This document shows positions 27,809-38,185 of a stretch of DNA of 64,000 nt, piece by piece. The translations under genes were made by a program, and so were the position numbers. Position 1 is the stretch's first letter. The number at the start of each line of letters is the position of its first letter. Where the stretch lies: the NCBI GenBank assembly GCA_021848465.1, contig JAJZUP010000002.1:186001-250000 (forward strand). The letters are read 5' to 3'. The notes below the pieces were generated by a model that made no database searches, was not told where the DNA came from, and saw only the letters and a program-made list of their open reading frames with translations. This DNA comes from Pseudomonadota bacterium (GTDB taxonomy: Bacteria; Pseudomonadota; Gammaproteobacteria; Burkholderiales; Gallionellaceae).

Positions 27809-28825
27809 TCAGATGGTACGGCCGATCGCGCCAGCGATAACACCCAGCGTGCCCATCAGCTTCTTCAGCTCATCCGGGGTCAATGCCTGGTCGGCATCGC
27901 ACCAGGCATCGCACGGGCTGGGATGCATTTCGACCAGCAGGCCGTCGGCGCCGGCCGCAATGGCGGCCTGCGACAACGCCGGCACCATCCAGGCCTTGCC
28001 ACCCGCGTGCGACGGATCGACGATCACCGGCAGGTGGGTTTCCTTTTTCAGCACCGGGATGGCGGTCACATCCAGCACGTTGCGGTAGTAGGTCTCGAAT
28101 GTGCGGATGCCGCGTTCGCAGAAAATGATGTTGTGGTTGCCGCCGGCGGCAATGTATTCCGCCGCCATCAGCCATTCGCTGATCGTGGCCGACATGCCGC
28201 GTTTCAGGATCACCGGCTTGTTGATGCGGCCGACCTCTTTGAGCAGGTCGAAATTCTGCATGTTGCGCGTGCCGATCTGGATCACATCCACGTCGTACTC
28301 CAGGAAGGAGTCCAGTTGGCGCGCATCCATCAGTTCGGTCACGATCGGCAGCTTGAACTTGCCCGCTGCCTTGCGGAAAATTTCCAGCCCCTCCACGCCC
28401 TTGCCCTGGAAGGTGTAAGGGCTGGTGCGCGGCTTGAACGCACCGCCGCGCATCAGGCGGCAACCGGCCTCGGTCACGAATTTCGCGGACAAGTCCATCT
28501 GTTCCTGGGTTTCCACCGAGCACGGTCCGGCGATGATCTGCACCTGCTTGCCGCCGAGCGGCACCCCAGCGATGTCGACCACGGTATCCTGCTTGTGCGA
28601 TTCGCGCGACACGATCTTGTACTGTTTGGCGATATGCATTGCCGATTCGACACCCGGCAGCGAAGTGAACATGTCCGCATCCAGCTTGCGCTCGTCGCCG
28701 ATGGCGCCGATCACGGTGCGCTCGATACCGCGCGAAATGTTGGCCTGCAGGCCCGCGCCTTCCAGTTTTTTGACCACGGCACCGATCTGTTCGTCGGTGA
28801 CTTCCCTGCCCATTACGATAATCAT
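27809..28825 (-). CDS. aroF: 3-deoxy-7-phosphoheptulonate (DAHP) synthase, class I-beta
   Basis: 338 residues. The first 70 form a ferredoxin-like (ACT-like) regulatory domain beginning [22 protein letters not shown]. The catalytic barrel follows: [38 protein letters not shown] and [12 protein letters not shown]. This is the I-beta layout (Thermotoga, Bacillus) rather than E. coli AroFGH. It begins the shikimate pathway and is probably feedback-regulated through the N-terminal domain. Its ATG overlaps the hisC stop by four bases. Confidence 0.93.
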   Translation of the reverse strand: MIIVMGREVTDEQIGAVVKKLEGAGLQANISRGIERTVIGAIGDERKLDADMFTSLPGVESAMHIAKQYKIVSRESHKQDTVVDIAGVPLGGKQVQIIAGPCSVETQEQMDLSAKFVTEAGCRLMRGGAFKPRTSPYTFQGKGVEGLEIFRKAAGKFKLPIVTELMDARQLDSFLEYDVDVIQIGTRNMQNFDLLKEVGRINKPVILKRGMSATISEWLMAAEYIAAGGNHNIIFCERGIRTFETYYRNVLDVTAIPVLKKETHLPVIVDPSHAGGKAWMVPALSQAAIAAGADGLLVEMHPSPCDAWCDADQALTPDELKKLMGTLGVIAGAIGRTI

Positions 28826-29943
28826 TTGCTCTCTCCATGTGCCTGCTGGTGCATTGCCTTTTCCAGCGCGGCTAAAAATTTTGCGTTCTCGCTTTCCAGA
28901 CCGATGCTGACGCGCAGCCAGTCCGGCATGTCGTAGTTGGCGATCGGGCGCACAATCACGCCCAGCTCCAGCAAGCGGCGGTACATGGCCGTCGCATTGC
29001 CGATGTGGAAGGCGACGAAGTTGCCATACGACGGGATATGCTCCAGTCCCAGCTTGAACAGGCCGTCGGTGATCTGCGTCATGCCGCGCTGGTTCAGCTC
29101 GAAGGTTTTCTTCACGAACGAGGTGTCGCGCAGTGCCGCCACCGCCGCGGCTTGCGCCACGCTGTTCACGTTGAACGGCTGGCGCACGCGGTTGATCATG
29201 TCGGTCACCTGCTCGTGCGCCAGCGCATAGCCGACGCGCAGACCGGCCAGGCCATAGGCCTTGGAGAAGGTGCGCGAAATGATCAGGTTGGGAAATTCCT
29301 TCAACCAGGCAACGCTGTCGTAGCGCTTGTCTTCCGGCAAATATTCGTTGTAAGCCTCGTCCAGCACCACCAGGATTTCCGGCGGCAGGCCGCGCAGGAA
29401 CGCCAGCAAGTCATCCGCCGACAGGAACGTGCCGGTTGGGTTGTTCGGGTTGGCGATGAACACCATCTTGGCTTTTTTCGCCTTGGCGGCTTTCAGCATT
29501 TCGGGCAAGTCGTGCCCCCAGCCCTTGGTGGCCGGAACGCTGATGCCGCTCGCGCCGACCGCCTGGGTCGCCAATGCATAGACGGCAAACGCATGCGCCG
29601 AGTACACCACCTTGTCGCCAGGTGCGAGGAACGCGCGCGCGGCCAGCTCCAGCAAATCGTTGCTGCCATTGCCCAGCGTGACATTGGCGTGTGCGACGCC
29701 ATAACGCTTGACCAGCGCGTCCTTGAGTTCGAAGCCGTTGCCGTCCGGGTACAGCGCAATATGCTTGATCGCCTCCTGCATGGCGGCGACCGCAGCCGGG
29801 CTCGCGCCCAGCGGGTTCTCGTTCGATGCCAGTTTCACGATGCCGGTGATGCCCAGCTCGCGCTCCAGTTCGGAGATCGGCTTGCCCGGCTGGTAGGGGG
29901 CAATTGCACGGATATATGAAGGAGCTAAATCACAGTAATTCAT
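28822..29943 (-). CDS. hisC: histidinol-phosphate / aromatic aminotransferase
   Basis: 373 residues, class I/II PLP aminotransferase. The start [22 protein letters not shown] and the cofactor lysine in [17 protein letters not shown] match HisC. In this position between pheA and the DAHP synthase gene it is the HisC2 type found in aro super-operons and may transaminate aromatic keto acids as well as histidinol phosphate. Specificity cannot be decided by eye. Confidence 0.92.
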   Translation of the reverse strand: MNYCDLAPSYIRAIAPYQPGKPISELERELGITGIVKLASNENPLGASPAAVAAMQEAIKHIALYPDGNGFELKDALVKRYGVAHANVTLGNGSNDLLELAARAFLAPGDKVVYSAHAFAVYALATQAVGASGISVPATKGWGHDLPEMLKAAKAKKAKMVFIANPNNPTGTFLSADDLLAFLRGLPPEILVVLDEAYNEYLPEDKRYDSVAWLKEFPNLIISRTFSKAYGLAGLRVGYALAHEQVTDMINRVRQPFNVNSVAQAAAVAALRDTSFVKKTFELNQRGMTQITDGLFKLGLEHIPSYGNFVAFHIGNATAMYRRLLELGVIVRPIANYDMPDWLRVSIGLESENAKFLAALEKAMHQQAHGESK

Positions 29944-29967
29944 TGAACACCTTGCTTGAAAATAACT

Positions 29968-31032
29968 TCAGACAGCGACCGGGTAAGAACCCAGCACTTT
30001 GACAAACGCCGCAATCTGCTTGAGCTGGGCCAATGCCGCAGCCACCTTGGGATCATCCTGGTGGCCGTCGATGTCCACATAAAACACGTATTCCCACATG
30101 CCGACACGCGCGGGGCGCGACTCCAGCTTGGTCATCGACACGCCATGCTGCGCGAACGGCGCCAGCAAATCATGCACTGCACCGGGCCGGTTCGAAGCCG
30201 ACATCACCAGCGAAGTCTTGTCGCGACCGCTCGGCGCCACCTCCTGATTGCCGATCACCAGGAAGCGCGTGGTGTTGCGAGGATCATCCTCGATATTGGC
30301 GGCCAGCACCTGCAACTTGAAATGCGCGGCAGCCTGTTCGCCGGCAATCGCGGCGGCAAATGACTCTTCGGCGGCAAGGCGCGCAGCATCCGCGTTGCTC
30401 GCCGCCGTCACGCGCTCGACGTGCGGCAGGTGCGCATGCAGCCAGCCCTGGCATTGCCCGAACGACTGCGGGTGCGAGTACACCTTGCGGATCAGGGCAA
30501 TATCGCTTTCATTCGACATCAGGCACTGGTGCACCTGCAGCAGCACCTCGCCGCATATTTTCAGATTGCTGCCGAACAGCAAATCCAGCGTGCGCCCCAC
30601 CGCGCCTTCGGTCGAATTTTCCACCGGCACCAGGCCGTAATTGGCTGCGCCGCTTTCCACTGAAGCAAACACGCCATCAATCGACTCCGCCGGAACCCCC
30701 TCGCATGCCTGCCCAAAACGCTGGCGCATCGCAGCCTCGCTGAAGGTGCCGTTCGGCCCGAGATAGGCCACGCGCAGCACGGCCTCCAGCGAGCGGCACT
30801 GCGACATGATCTCGGTAAACAACTGGGTGACGCCGCGATCCGGCAACGGCCCCTGGTTCGCATCCACCATGCGCTGCAATACCTGCGCTTCGCGCTCAGG
30901 GCGCAACACCGCGCCGTTGCCCTTGGCATGGCCGATCTGTTGCGCCAGCCAGGCGCGCTCATTGAACAGGCGCAGCAACTCGTCGTCGATGCGGTCGATC
31001 TGTGCGCGGAATTGTTTCAGGTTCTCGGACAT
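29968..31032 (-). CDS. pheA: chorismate mutase / prephenate dehydratase (P-protein)
   Basis: 354 residues. Domains: AroQ-type chorismate mutase (about 1-90, FRAQIDRIDDELLRLFNERAWLAQQIG), prephenate dehydratase (95-270, YLGPNGTFSEAA, NYGLVPVENSTEGAVGRTLDLL and the NTTRFLVIG Thr-Arg-Phe motif) and a C-terminal ACT domain (KTSLVMSASNRPGAVHDLL, ESRPARVGMWEYVFYVD) for phenylalanine feedback. A TTG nine bases upstream overlaps the serC stop; ATG 31032 is preferred. Confidence 0.95.
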   Translation of the reverse strand: MSENLKQFRAQIDRIDDELLRLFNERAWLAQQIGHAKGNGAVLRPEREAQVLQRMVDANQGPLPDRGVTQLFTEIMSQCRSLEAVLRVAYLGPNGTFSEAAMRQRFGQACEGVPAESIDGVFASVESGAANYGLVPVENSTEGAVGRTLDLLFGSNLKICGEVLLQVHQCLMSNESDIALIRKVYSHPQSFGQCQGWLHAHLPHVERVTAASNADAARLAAEESFAAAIAGEQAAAHFKLQVLAANIEDDPRNTTRFLVIGNQEVAPSGRDKTSLVMSASNRPGAVHDLLAPFAQHGVSMTKLESRPARVGMWEYVFYVDIDGHQDDPKVAAALAQLKQIAAFVKVLGSYPVAV

Positions 31033-31037
31033 GCAGC

Positions 31038-32120
31038 TCAACCCTTGCTCTTGGCAAATTCGCGCATGAAATCGGCCAGCGCGCGCACCCCGGACAACGG
31101 CATCGCATTGTAGATCGAGGCGCGCATGCCGCCGGCCAGCTTGTGTCCCTTGAGCTGCAACAACCCGCGCGCATCGGCCTGCTTGAGGAATTCGGTATCC
31201 AGCGCCGCATCGCGCGTCTTGAACGGGACGTTCATGCGCGAGCGATCCGCCTTGTAGACCGGGCAGCTATAGAAGCCTCCGCTGCCGTCGATCACTTCGT
31301 ACAGCAGGCGCGCCTTGGCAATGTTGACCTGCTCCATCGCCGCCACGCCCCCTTGGCGCTTCAGCCACTGGAACACGAGGCCGGCGATGTAGATGCCGTA
31401 GGTCGGCGGCGTGTTGTACATCGAGTCGTTGTCGGCATGCGTCTTGTAATCCAGCATGGTCGGCAGGCGCGGATCGGCAAGCCCCACCAGGTCTTCGCGC
31501 ACGATCACCACGGTAACGCCGGCGGGACCGATGTTTTTCTGCGCGCCGGCATAGATCAGCCCGAATTGCGACACATCGCAGGGACGCGACAGAATGTTGG
31601 ACGACATGTCCGCCACCAGCGGCACATTGCCGACTTCCGGCACCCAGTTGAATTCAACACCGCCGATGGTCTCGTTGGTGGTGTAGTGGACATAGGCCGC
31701 ATCCTTGTCCAGCTTCCAACGCTTGAGGTCAGGCACATAGGTAAAGTTGCGGTCGGCGCCGCTGGCGACCTCGTTCACATGGCAAAACTTGCGTGCTTCC
31801 TTGATGGCTTTTTCCGACCAGATGCCGGTATTCACTATATCGACGGACTGTTTGCCGCGCAGCAGGTTGAGCGGGATCATCGCGAACTGCGCGGTAGCGC
31901 CGCCTTGCAGGAACAACACCTTGTAGTGTTTCGGTATCCCCATCAGTTCGCGCAAATCGGCCTCGGCCTGCGCCTGGATGGACATGTACTCCTTGCCGCG
32001 ATGCGACATTTCCATCACCGACACGCCGCTGCCGTTCCAGTCGAGCAGCTCCTGCTGCGCTTGCAGCAACACTTCGCGCGGCAGAACGGCCGGGCCGGCC
32101 GCAAAATTATAGATCGCCAT
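31038..32120 (-). CDS. serC: phosphoserine aminotransferase
   Basis: 360 residues. Start [14 protein letters not shown] and the PLP lysine segment [21 protein letters not shown] are diagnostic. It acts in serine and pyridoxine synthesis. Its start overlaps the gyrA end by 14 bases, with GGAGAACG upstream inside gyrA, so the two are translationally linked. Confidence 0.97.
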   Translation of the reverse strand: MAIYNFAAGPAVLPREVLLQAQQELLDWNGSGVSVMEMSHRGKEYMSIQAQAEADLRELMGIPKHYKVLFLQGGATAQFAMIPLNLLRGKQSVDIVNTGIWSEKAIKEARKFCHVNEVASGADRNFTYVPDLKRWKLDKDAAYVHYTTNETIGGVEFNWVPEVGNVPLVADMSSNILSRPCDVSQFGLIYAGAQKNIGPAGVTVVIVREDLVGLADPRLPTMLDYKTHADNDSMYNTPPTYGIYIAGLVFQWLKRQGGVAAMEQVNIAKARLLYEVIDGSGGFYSCPVYKADRSRMNVPFKTRDAALDTEFLKQADARGLLQLKGHKLAGGMRASIYNAMPLSGVRALADFMREFAKSKG

Positions 32121-34680
32121 CGTTCTCCACTTCCTCTTCTTCCGATTCTGCGATCCGGCTCAGGCCGGCCAGCTTGTCGCCTTCATCCAGGTTGATCAGC
32201 GTGACGCCCTGGGTGGCGCGGCTCATCTCGCGAATTTCCTTGACGCGGGTGCGGATCATCACGCCGTTGGTACCGATCAGCATGATTTCATCTTCGGGGT
32301 TGACCAGCGTGGCCGCCACCACCTTGCCGTTGCGCTCGGAGGTCTGGATCGCGGTCATGCCCTGGGTGCCGCGGCCATGGCGGGTATACTCCGCAATCGG
32401 GGTACGTTTGCCGTAGCCGTTCTCGGTCGCGGTCAGCACCGACTGCTCCTCGTTTTCCGCAACCAGCAGCGCGATGACCTTGCCGCCCTTGGCCAGGTTC
32501 ATGCCGCGCACGCCGCGCGTATCGCGTCCGAGCGGACGCACGTCGTTTTCGTCGAAGCGCACGGCGCGCCCCTCGTCGGAGAACAGCATCACGTCGTGCT
32601 TGCCGTCGGTAATGGCTACGCCGATCAGGAAGTCGCCCTCATCCAGAGCAATCGCGATGATGCCGGCCTTGCGCGGGTTGGCGAATTGCGACAGCGCGGT
32701 TTTCTTCACCGTGCCTTCGCTGGTGGCAAAGAAGACGAACTTGTCTTCCGCAAACTCGCGCACCGGCAGGATGGCGTTGATCTTCTCGCCCTCCTCCAGC
32801 GGCAGCAGGTTGATGATCGGCTTGCCGCGGCTGATGCGCGTGCCTTGCGGCACCTCATACACCTTCAGCCAGTAGCAACGCCCGCGACTGGAGAAGCACA
32901 GGATGTAATCGTGGGTGTTGGCAATGAACAGGTTGTCGACGAAATCGTCTTCCTTGGTTGATGCCGCCTGTTTGCCGCGTCCGCCGCGTTTCTGTGCGCT
33001 GTACTCATCCAGCTTCTGCGCCTTCATGTAGCCGCCGTGCGACAGGGTGACCACCACATCTTCCGGCGTGATGAAGTCCTCCATGCTCATATCATGTGTA
33101 TACAGCACGATCTCGCTACGGCGGCTGTCGCCATACTGGGCGCGGACGGCAAGCAGTTCGTCGGTGATGATCTGGGTTACGCGCTCGGGCTTGGCCAGGA
33201 TGTCGAGCAGATCGGTGATCCGGTCCATCACTTCGCGGTATTCGCCCACGATCTTGTCCTGCTCGAGGCCGGTCAGACGTTGCAGGCGCAATTCCAGGAT
33301 AGCCTGCGCCTGGACATCGGAGAGCTTGTAGGCACGCTGGTTGCCGCTGCCGTGCATGCCGAATTCCGGCAGCAGGTCTTCCGGGCGCGAAGCATCGCTG
33401 ACCCGGCTCAGCATCTCTTCCACCAGCGCAGAGCGCAATGAGCGCGCCATCAATTCCTGCTTCGCCGCAGCAGGCGTCGCGGCAGACTTGATCAGCTCGA
33501 TGATCTCGTCCACGTTCGACAGCGCCACCGCCAGGCCTTCCAGGATGTGGCCGCGTTCGCGCGCCTTGCGCAATTCGAAGACGGTGCGGCGTGTCACCAC
33601 CTCGCGGCGGTGGCGCAGGAACGCGTCCAGGAACTGCTTGAGGTTCAGCAACTGCGGCTGCCCGTCGAGCAGGGCCACCATGTTCATGCCGAAGCTTTCC
33701 TGCAACTGGGTATGCTTGTACAGGTGATTCAGCACCACTTCCGGCATTTCGCCGCGCTTCAGCTCGATGACCGCGCGCATACCGGACTTGTCCGACTCGT
33801 CGCGGATTTCGCTGATGCCCTCGACTTTCTTTTCGCGCACCAGTTCGCCCACCCGCATCAACAGGTTGGCCTTGTTCACCTGGTACGGCAATTCGTCGAT
33901 GATGATGGCCTGGCGCTCGCCCTTGCCAATATCCTCGAAATGGGTGCGGCCGCGCATTACTACTCGACCGCGACCGGTACGGTACCCTTCTTTCACGCCG
34001 GCCAGACCATAAATGAAGCCGCCGGTCGGGAAATCAGGTGCCGGAATAATGTCGATCAGCTCTTCGATGTCGATCTCGGGGTTTTTCAGCAGCGCAATGC
34101 AGCCGTCGATCACTTCGGACAGGTTGTGCGGCGGAATATTTGTCGCCATGCCCACGGCAATACCGGCGGAACCGTTGACCAGCAGGTTGGGGAAGCGGGT
34201 CGGCAATACCAGCGGTTCTTTTTCCGAGCCGTCGTAGTTCGGCCCGAAGTCAACCGTTTCCTTGTCGAGGTCGGCCAGCAGCTCATGGGCAATGCGCGCC
34301 ATACGGATTTCGGTATAACGCATCGCCGCAGCATTGTCGCCGTCCACCGAGCCGAAGTTGCCCTGGCCGTCCACCAGCGGATAACGCAGGGAAAAGTCCT
34401 GCGCCATGCGCACGATGGTGTCGTACACGGCAGTATCGCCATGCGGGTGGTATTTACCGATCACGTCGCCGACGATACGCGCGGACTTCTTGTAAGCACG
34501 ATTCCAGTCGTTGGACAGTTCGTGCATCGCATACAGCACGCGGCGGTGTACCGGCTTCAGGCCGTCACGGGCATCGGGCAGCGCGCGCCCCACGATCACG
34601 CTCATCGCGTATTCGAGGTACGACTTGCGCATTTCCTCTTCGAGACTGACTGGCAGGGTTTCTTTGGCGAATTGATCCAT
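32107..34680 (-). CDS. gyrA: DNA gyrase subunit A
   Basis: 857 residues. Winged-helix/tower core with the catalytic tyrosine in [10 protein letters not shown] (about residue 122), the quinolone-determining region [17 protein letters not shown], and C-terminal beta-pinwheel blades including the GyrA-box QKRGGRGK. It forms the breakage-reunion half of gyrase. It is the first gene of the nine-gene leftward run, divergent from ubiG across a 140-base region that must carry both promoters. Confidence 0.98.
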   Translation of the reverse strand: MDQFAKETLPVSLEEEMRKSYLEYAMSVIVGRALPDARDGLKPVHRRVLYAMHELSNDWNRAYKKSARIVGDVIGKYHPHGDTAVYDTIVRMAQDFSLRYPLVDGQGNFGSVDGDNAAAMRYTEIRMARIAHELLADLDKETVDFGPNYDGSEKEPLVLPTRFPNLLVNGSAGIAVGMATNIPPHNLSEVIDGCIALLKNPEIDIEELIDIIPAPDFPTGGFIYGLAGVKEGYRTGRGRVVMRGRTHFEDIGKGERQAIIIDELPYQVNKANLLMRVGELVREKKVEGISEIRDESDKSGMRAVIELKRGEMPEVVLNHLYKHTQLQESFGMNMVALLDGQPQLLNLKQFLDAFLRHRREVVTRRTVFELRKARERGHILEGLAVALSNVDEIIELIKSAATPAAAKQELMARSLRSALVEEMLSRVSDASRPEDLLPEFGMHGSGNQRAYKLSDVQAQAILELRLQRLTGLEQDKIVGEYREVMDRITDLLDILAKPERVTQIITDELLAVRAQYGDSRRSEIVLYTHDMSMEDFITPEDVVVTLSHGGYMKAQKLDEYSAQKRGGRGKQAASTKEDDFVDNLFIANTHDYILCFSSRGRCYWLKVYEVPQGTRISRGKPIINLLPLEEGEKINAILPVREFAEDKFVFFATSEGTVKKTALSQFANPRKAGIIAIALDEGDFLIGVAITDGKHDVMLFSDEGRAVRFDENDVRPLGRDTRGVRGMNLAKGGKVIALLVAENEEQSVLTATENGYGKRTPIAEYTRHGRGTQGMTAIQTSERNGKVVAATLVNPEDEIMLIGTNGVMIRTRVKEIREMSRATQGVTLINLDEGDKLAGLSRIAESEEEEVENDGDL

Positions 34681-34822
34681 CGGTGGAGACTTCCTGAACG
34701 CTTTAAAAAACAGCGTGCGAGTTTATCATGCCGGCCCTGTTCGAGCCAAAGCAAAATTGGCTAGCCGCCGCAGGCCAGTTTTGCTACATTCCGCACCGGT
34801 TTTCATTAGCAACGAGCACATT

Positions 34823-35518
34823 ATGTCCAACGCCGACCCGATTGAGATCGAGAAATTCAGCCAGCTTGCCCATCGCTGGTGGGATCCCAACAGCGAATTC
34901 AAGCCGTTGCACGACATCAACCCGCTACGCCTGGAATACATCAACCGCCTGGCCCCGCTATTCGGAAAAACCGTACTGGATGTAGGGTGCGGCGGCGGCA
35001 TCCTGTCGGAAAGCATGGCCGGGCTCGGCGCCCTGGTTACCGGTATCGACCTGGGCGACAAACCGCTGCAAGTAGCCAAGCTGCACTTGCTGGAGAGCGG
35101 CCGCAAGGTGGAATACCGCAAAATTGCGGTGGAAGCGCTGGCCGCCGAGCGCCCCGGCCATTACGATGTGGTGACCTGCATGGAAATGCTGGAACATGTG
35201 CCCAGCCCGGAAGCCGTGGTAGCCGCCTGTGCCACGCTGGTAAAGCCTGGCGGCCACGTATTCTTCTCGACCTTGAACCGCAATGCGAAAGCCTACCTGT
35301 TTGCGGTGATCGGCGCGGAATACCTGCTGAACATGCTGCCGCGCGGCACGCACGATTACGCCAAATTCATCAAGCCCTCGGAGTTGGCCCGCTTCTGCCG
35401 CAACAGCGACCTGAATATCGAAAACATTTCCGGCATGAGCTACGACCCGCTGCATAAATGCTATTTGCTGGGCAAGGACACCGACGTAAATTACCTGCTT
35501 GCCTGCCGCCGTGACTAG
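34823..35518 (+). CDS. ubiG: ubiquinone biosynthesis O-methyltransferase
   Basis: 231 residues. SAM-binding motif [16 protein letters not shown] (about 50-65), preceded by the UbiG-typical [19 protein letters not shown] and followed by [12 protein letters not shown] and [15 protein letters not shown]. It performs both O-methylations of ubiquinone synthesis. ATG 34823 fits the family start; an in-frame ATG at 34715 is rejected. The downstream phosphatase gene overlaps its last codons. Confidence 0.97.
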   Translation: MSNADPIEIEKFSQLAHRWWDPNSEFKPLHDINPLRLEYINRLAPLFGKTVLDVGCGGGILSESMAGLGALVTGIDLGDKPLQVAKLHLLESGRKVEYRKIAVEALAAERPGHYDVVTCMEMLEHVPSPEAVVAACATLVKPGGHVFFSTLNRNAKAYLFAVIGAEYLLNMLPRGTHDYAKFIKPSELARFCRNSDLNIENISGMSYDPLHKCYLLGKDTDVNYLLACRRD

Positions 35519-36188
35519 CAGCCGCCCACGCCAGGAAACCCGCGCCGTATTGTTCGACCTTGACGGCACCTTTGCCGACACCGCCCCCGATCTCGGCGCC
35601 GCCCTGAACCATGTGCTTGCGCTGCACGGGCGCCCGCCGCTGGCACTGGAGGTCAGCCGCCTGCAGGCGTCGCACGGCTCGGCCGGCCTGCTCAAGCTGG
35701 GCTTCGGCATCGAGCCGGATCATGCGGATTTTTCCGCATTGCGTGACGCATTCCTCGCCCACTACACCGCCCATATCTGCGATCGCACCACGCTGTTTGC
35801 CGGCATGGCCGAATTGATTAACGAGCTGGAACGGCGCGGCCTGCCCTGGGGCATCGTAACGAACAAGCCGCATCGCTTCACAGTGCCGCTGATGGAGGCA
35901 CTGGACATGGCTGCGCGCGCAGCCTGCCTGGTAAGCGGTGACACGTGCGCAAAGGCCAAGCCCCACCCCATGCCGCTACTGCATGCGGCCGCCACGCTTG
36001 GGGTCGCGCCGGAACATTGCCTGTACCTGGGCGATGACAAGCGCGACATGGAGGCCGCCAATGCGGCCGGAATGCCCGGCATCATCGCGGAATATGGCTA
36101 CATCGCTCCGCAAACCGCCCTGGATAGCTGGCTGGCAGCCGGAAGCGTCGCCAGCCCGCTGGATTTGCTGGGTTTCATAAATGCATGA
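35511..36188 (+). CDS. gph: HAD-family phosphatase (phosphoglycolate phosphatase Gph or MupP type)
   Basis: About 225 residues. HAD motif [14 protein letters not shown], motif II IVTNK, motif III Lys in AKPHPMPL and motif [14 protein letters not shown] are all intact. Phosphoglycolate phosphatase is the default call. The ubiG neighbour is also where pseudomonads keep mupP, encoding the N-acetylmuramate 6-phosphate phosphatase of peptidoglycan recycling, so that function is a real alternative. The likely start is GTG 35511, overlapping the ubiG stop (GTGACTAG); TTG 35499 is also in frame. Note that the motif I second Asp is followed by GTFAD rather than the common GTLVD. Confidence 0.88.
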   Translation: MTSSRPRQETRAVLFDLDGTFADTAPDLGAALNHVLALHGRPPLALEVSRLQASHGSAGLLKLGFGIEPDHADFSALRDAFLAHYTAHICDRTTLFAGMAELINELERRGLPWGIVTNKPHRFTVPLMEALDMAARAACLVSGDTCAKAKPHPMPLLHAAATLGVAPEHCLYLGDDKRDMEAANAAGMPGIIAEYGYIAPQTALDSWLAAGSVASPLDLLGFINA

Positions 36189-36232
36189 ATCAGCGGTATG
36201 ATGCGCGCAAATAACTCGGGCGAGACTGGAAC

Positions 36233-37639
36233 ATGGGCGAAGAGAAGCAGACAACAGGGCTAGCAGAGCACCCTGTGCTGTCCTCGTCCGACGGTGTCCA
36301 GGATATTCTCCATAAAGTCATCATCGCCCATCAGCAAGCCCTCAAGCTGCTGCAGGAAACCGAAAACGCCTATAGCCGCCTGGTGCCGCACCAGTTGCTA
36401 AAGCTGCTCGAAGTCAAAAGCATTGTCGACGTAAAGCTGGGCGACCAGGTAGAGCGCAAGATGGCGATCATGTTTTCGGACATCCGCGACTTTACGCCAC
36501 TGTCCGAATCGATGACCCCGGCGGAAAACTTCGAGTTCATCAACTCCTACCTCAGCCAGATGGAGCCGGTGATCGGCAAGCATCGCGGCATCATCGACAA
36601 ATTCATCGGCGATGCGATTCTCGCCCTGTTCGAGCATGATGCCGACGACGCAGTAAGCGGCGCCATCGCCATGCTCGAACGCCTGAATTACTACAATGCC
36701 GGACGAATCCGCGCTGGCTACACCCCGATTCAGGTGGGTATCGGCATCAACACCGGCATGGTGATGATCGGCACGGTCGGCGGCCTCAACCGCATGGACA
36801 GCACCGTGATCGGCGACGCCGTCAACCTGACCGCGCGTCTGCAGGAAGCCACCAAGACCTACCACGCCCCCTTGATCATCAGCCAGAACGTCTATTACGA
36901 CCTGTCCAACCCGGGGCAATACCACATTCGTCTGCTGGATCGCATTCGCGTCAAGGGCAAATCGCAACCGCTGTCCATCTATGAGGTGTTCGACAACGAC
37001 CCGGCCGAACTCCGCAGCAGCAAAGTGGCTTGCCAGCCGCTGTTCGATGAGGCAATCGCCTTCTACCACCTGAAAGACATCCCGCGCGCCATTGAGCTCT
37101 TGAAGCAATGCGTGGAGCTTGCCCCGAACGACATCCCCGCGCTGATGTATCTGGAGCGCTGTTACGAATTCCAGGCGACAGGCCAGCACTGGAGCACCGG
37201 TGAACTGGACATCGGACTGCTCTGGAAGGACGAATACTTTACCGGCAACGCGCAAATTGACGAAGCCCACCAGCAACTGCTGGCAAAAACCAACCAGTTC
37301 ACCGCCGAGATCAAGCTGGACCGCATCCGCTTTGATGACATTTTTTCCTTCCTGAACGACTACACCCAGAACCTCTTCCCGATTGAAGACCGGCTCATGC
37401 AGGAGTTCAATTATCCCTTCACGGAAAGCCATCAGCAGGAGCACCGCCGCTTCATCCGCCATTACCAGGAACTGGAAAAACGCGTACAGGAAGGGATCGA
37501 CGCCCCGCGCTACCTTGCGTTCCGTATCGCCCTGCTACTGCTCGACTGGTTCTCATCGCATGCCATCAAGATGGATCGCCATATGACGCGGCATGTGCAG
37601 AACATCAGCAACCCGCGCAAACGCTCCCCCGAACAGTAA
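36233..37639 (+). CDS. class III adenylate/guanylate cyclase fused to a haemerythrin-like domain
   Basis: 468 residues, no membrane helix. Residues about 75-260 form a class III cyclase domain: metal-binding Asp residues in MFSDIRDFTPLS and KFIGDAILALFE, base-recognition Lys in DKFIGD, and the transition-state Asn/Arg in GDAVNLTARLQ. A helical, TPR-like linker follows (270-320). The C-terminus (from about 328, LLWKDEYFTGNAQIDEAHQQLL) is a bacteriohaemerythrin domain. Ligands visible are His of IDEAH, Glu of FPIED, both His of HQQEH and His/Asp of HAIKMD. The His normally found in HFxxEE is Leu here. It would sense oxygen, NO or iron/redox state and set cyclic nucleotide output. Confidence 0.88.
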   Translation: MGEEKQTTGLAEHPVLSSSDGVQDILHKVIIAHQQALKLLQETENAYSRLVPHQLLKLLEVKSIVDVKLGDQVERKMAIMFSDIRDFTPLSESMTPAENFEFINSYLSQMEPVIGKHRGIIDKFIGDAILALFEHDADDAVSGAIAMLERLNYYNAGRIRAGYTPIQVGIGINTGMVMIGTVGGLNRMDSTVIGDAVNLTARLQEATKTYHAPLIISQNVYYDLSNPGQYHIRLLDRIRVKGKSQPLSIYEVFDNDPAELRSSKVACQPLFDEAIAFYHLKDIPRAIELLKQCVELAPNDIPALMYLERCYEFQATGQHWSTGELDIGLLWKDEYFTGNAQIDEAHQQLLAKTNQFTAEIKLDRIRFDDIFSFLNDYTQNLFPIEDRLMQEFNYPFTESHQQEHRRFIRHYQELEKRVQEGIDAPRYLAFRIALLLLDWFSSHAIKMDRHMTRHVQNISNPRKRSPEQ

Positions 37640-37715
37640 CCAACACGCTCGCCAGCACACCTGATAGAATGCGCGCCGCTGCCGGCATAAATTACTGGCA
37701 GCGACCACCAGAACC

Positions 37716-38083
37716 GGGGGCGACCTGGTTTCGACGTGGGCTGCAAAGCAGCGCAGGGCATACCGAGGACCCGCAACCTCGTAAATCAGCTGGAAAACCA
37801 ATAGTCGCAAACGACGAAAAGTACGCTCTGGCCGCCTAAGGCTAGACCTCACACCCTGCTGTCCATGGAGGGGCTCGATACCGCAAGGTTGAGATGAGTG
37901 AGGTCATTTACATGGAATCGTGTTGTGCAGGGTTACTTTGCACCGCACTAAACTCAAGGTGACTCGTTCGTCAGCAGCCTGCCGGTTGGCGTCTGCCGGA
38001 TCAAATCAAACAACCAGGCTAAGTATGTAGAACTGTCTGTAGAGGGCTCGCGGACGGGGGTTCAATTCCCCCCGCCTCCACCA
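37716..38083 (+). ncRNA. ssrA: transfer-messenger RNA
   Basis: 368 nucleotides. The 5' end GGGGGCGACCTGGTTTCGACG and the 3' end ...GGTTCAATTCCCCCCGCCTCCACCA form the tRNA-like half, with a seven-pair acceptor stem (37716-37722 with 38073-38079) and encoded CCA. The tag reading frame starts at GCA 37807 and reads ANDEKYALAA then TAA (37837-37839). With SmpB it rescues stalled ribosomes and marks proteins for proteolysis. An inverted repeat CGCTGCC...GGCAGCG lies just upstream (37677-37703). Confidence 0.97.
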
Positions 38084-38090
38084 ACAAAGA

Positions 38091-38120
38091 AATGGCTATC
38101 CGAATGGGTAGCCATTTTTA
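38091..38120 (+). terminator. rho-independent terminator after ssrA
   Basis: An eleven-base-pair stem (38091-38101 with 38106-38116), GAAT loop, followed by TTTTATTT. It lies eight bases after the tmRNA CCA end. Confidence 0.9.
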
Positions 38121-38185
38121 TTTCAAACATTTACATATCAATATGTACCGGAAATAACTGTTTTGTTATCCTATGCACAATAGAT

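Noticed and set aside
34357-34470. Thr instead of Ser at the quinolone-resistance position of GyrA (GDTAVYD)
   Set aside because: Thr here is the normal residue in many species, for example Pseudomonas aeruginosa, so it does not by itself indicate acquired resistance.
33547-34764. A 405-codon rightward frame opposite gyrA
   Set aside because: Composition is typical of an antisense shadow and gyrA is complete and conserved on the other strand.
38084-38185. Possible integration site at the 3' end of ssrA
   Set aside because: tmRNA ends are common integration targets, but the next genes are ordinary signalling genes with no integrase or repeated ssrA tail.
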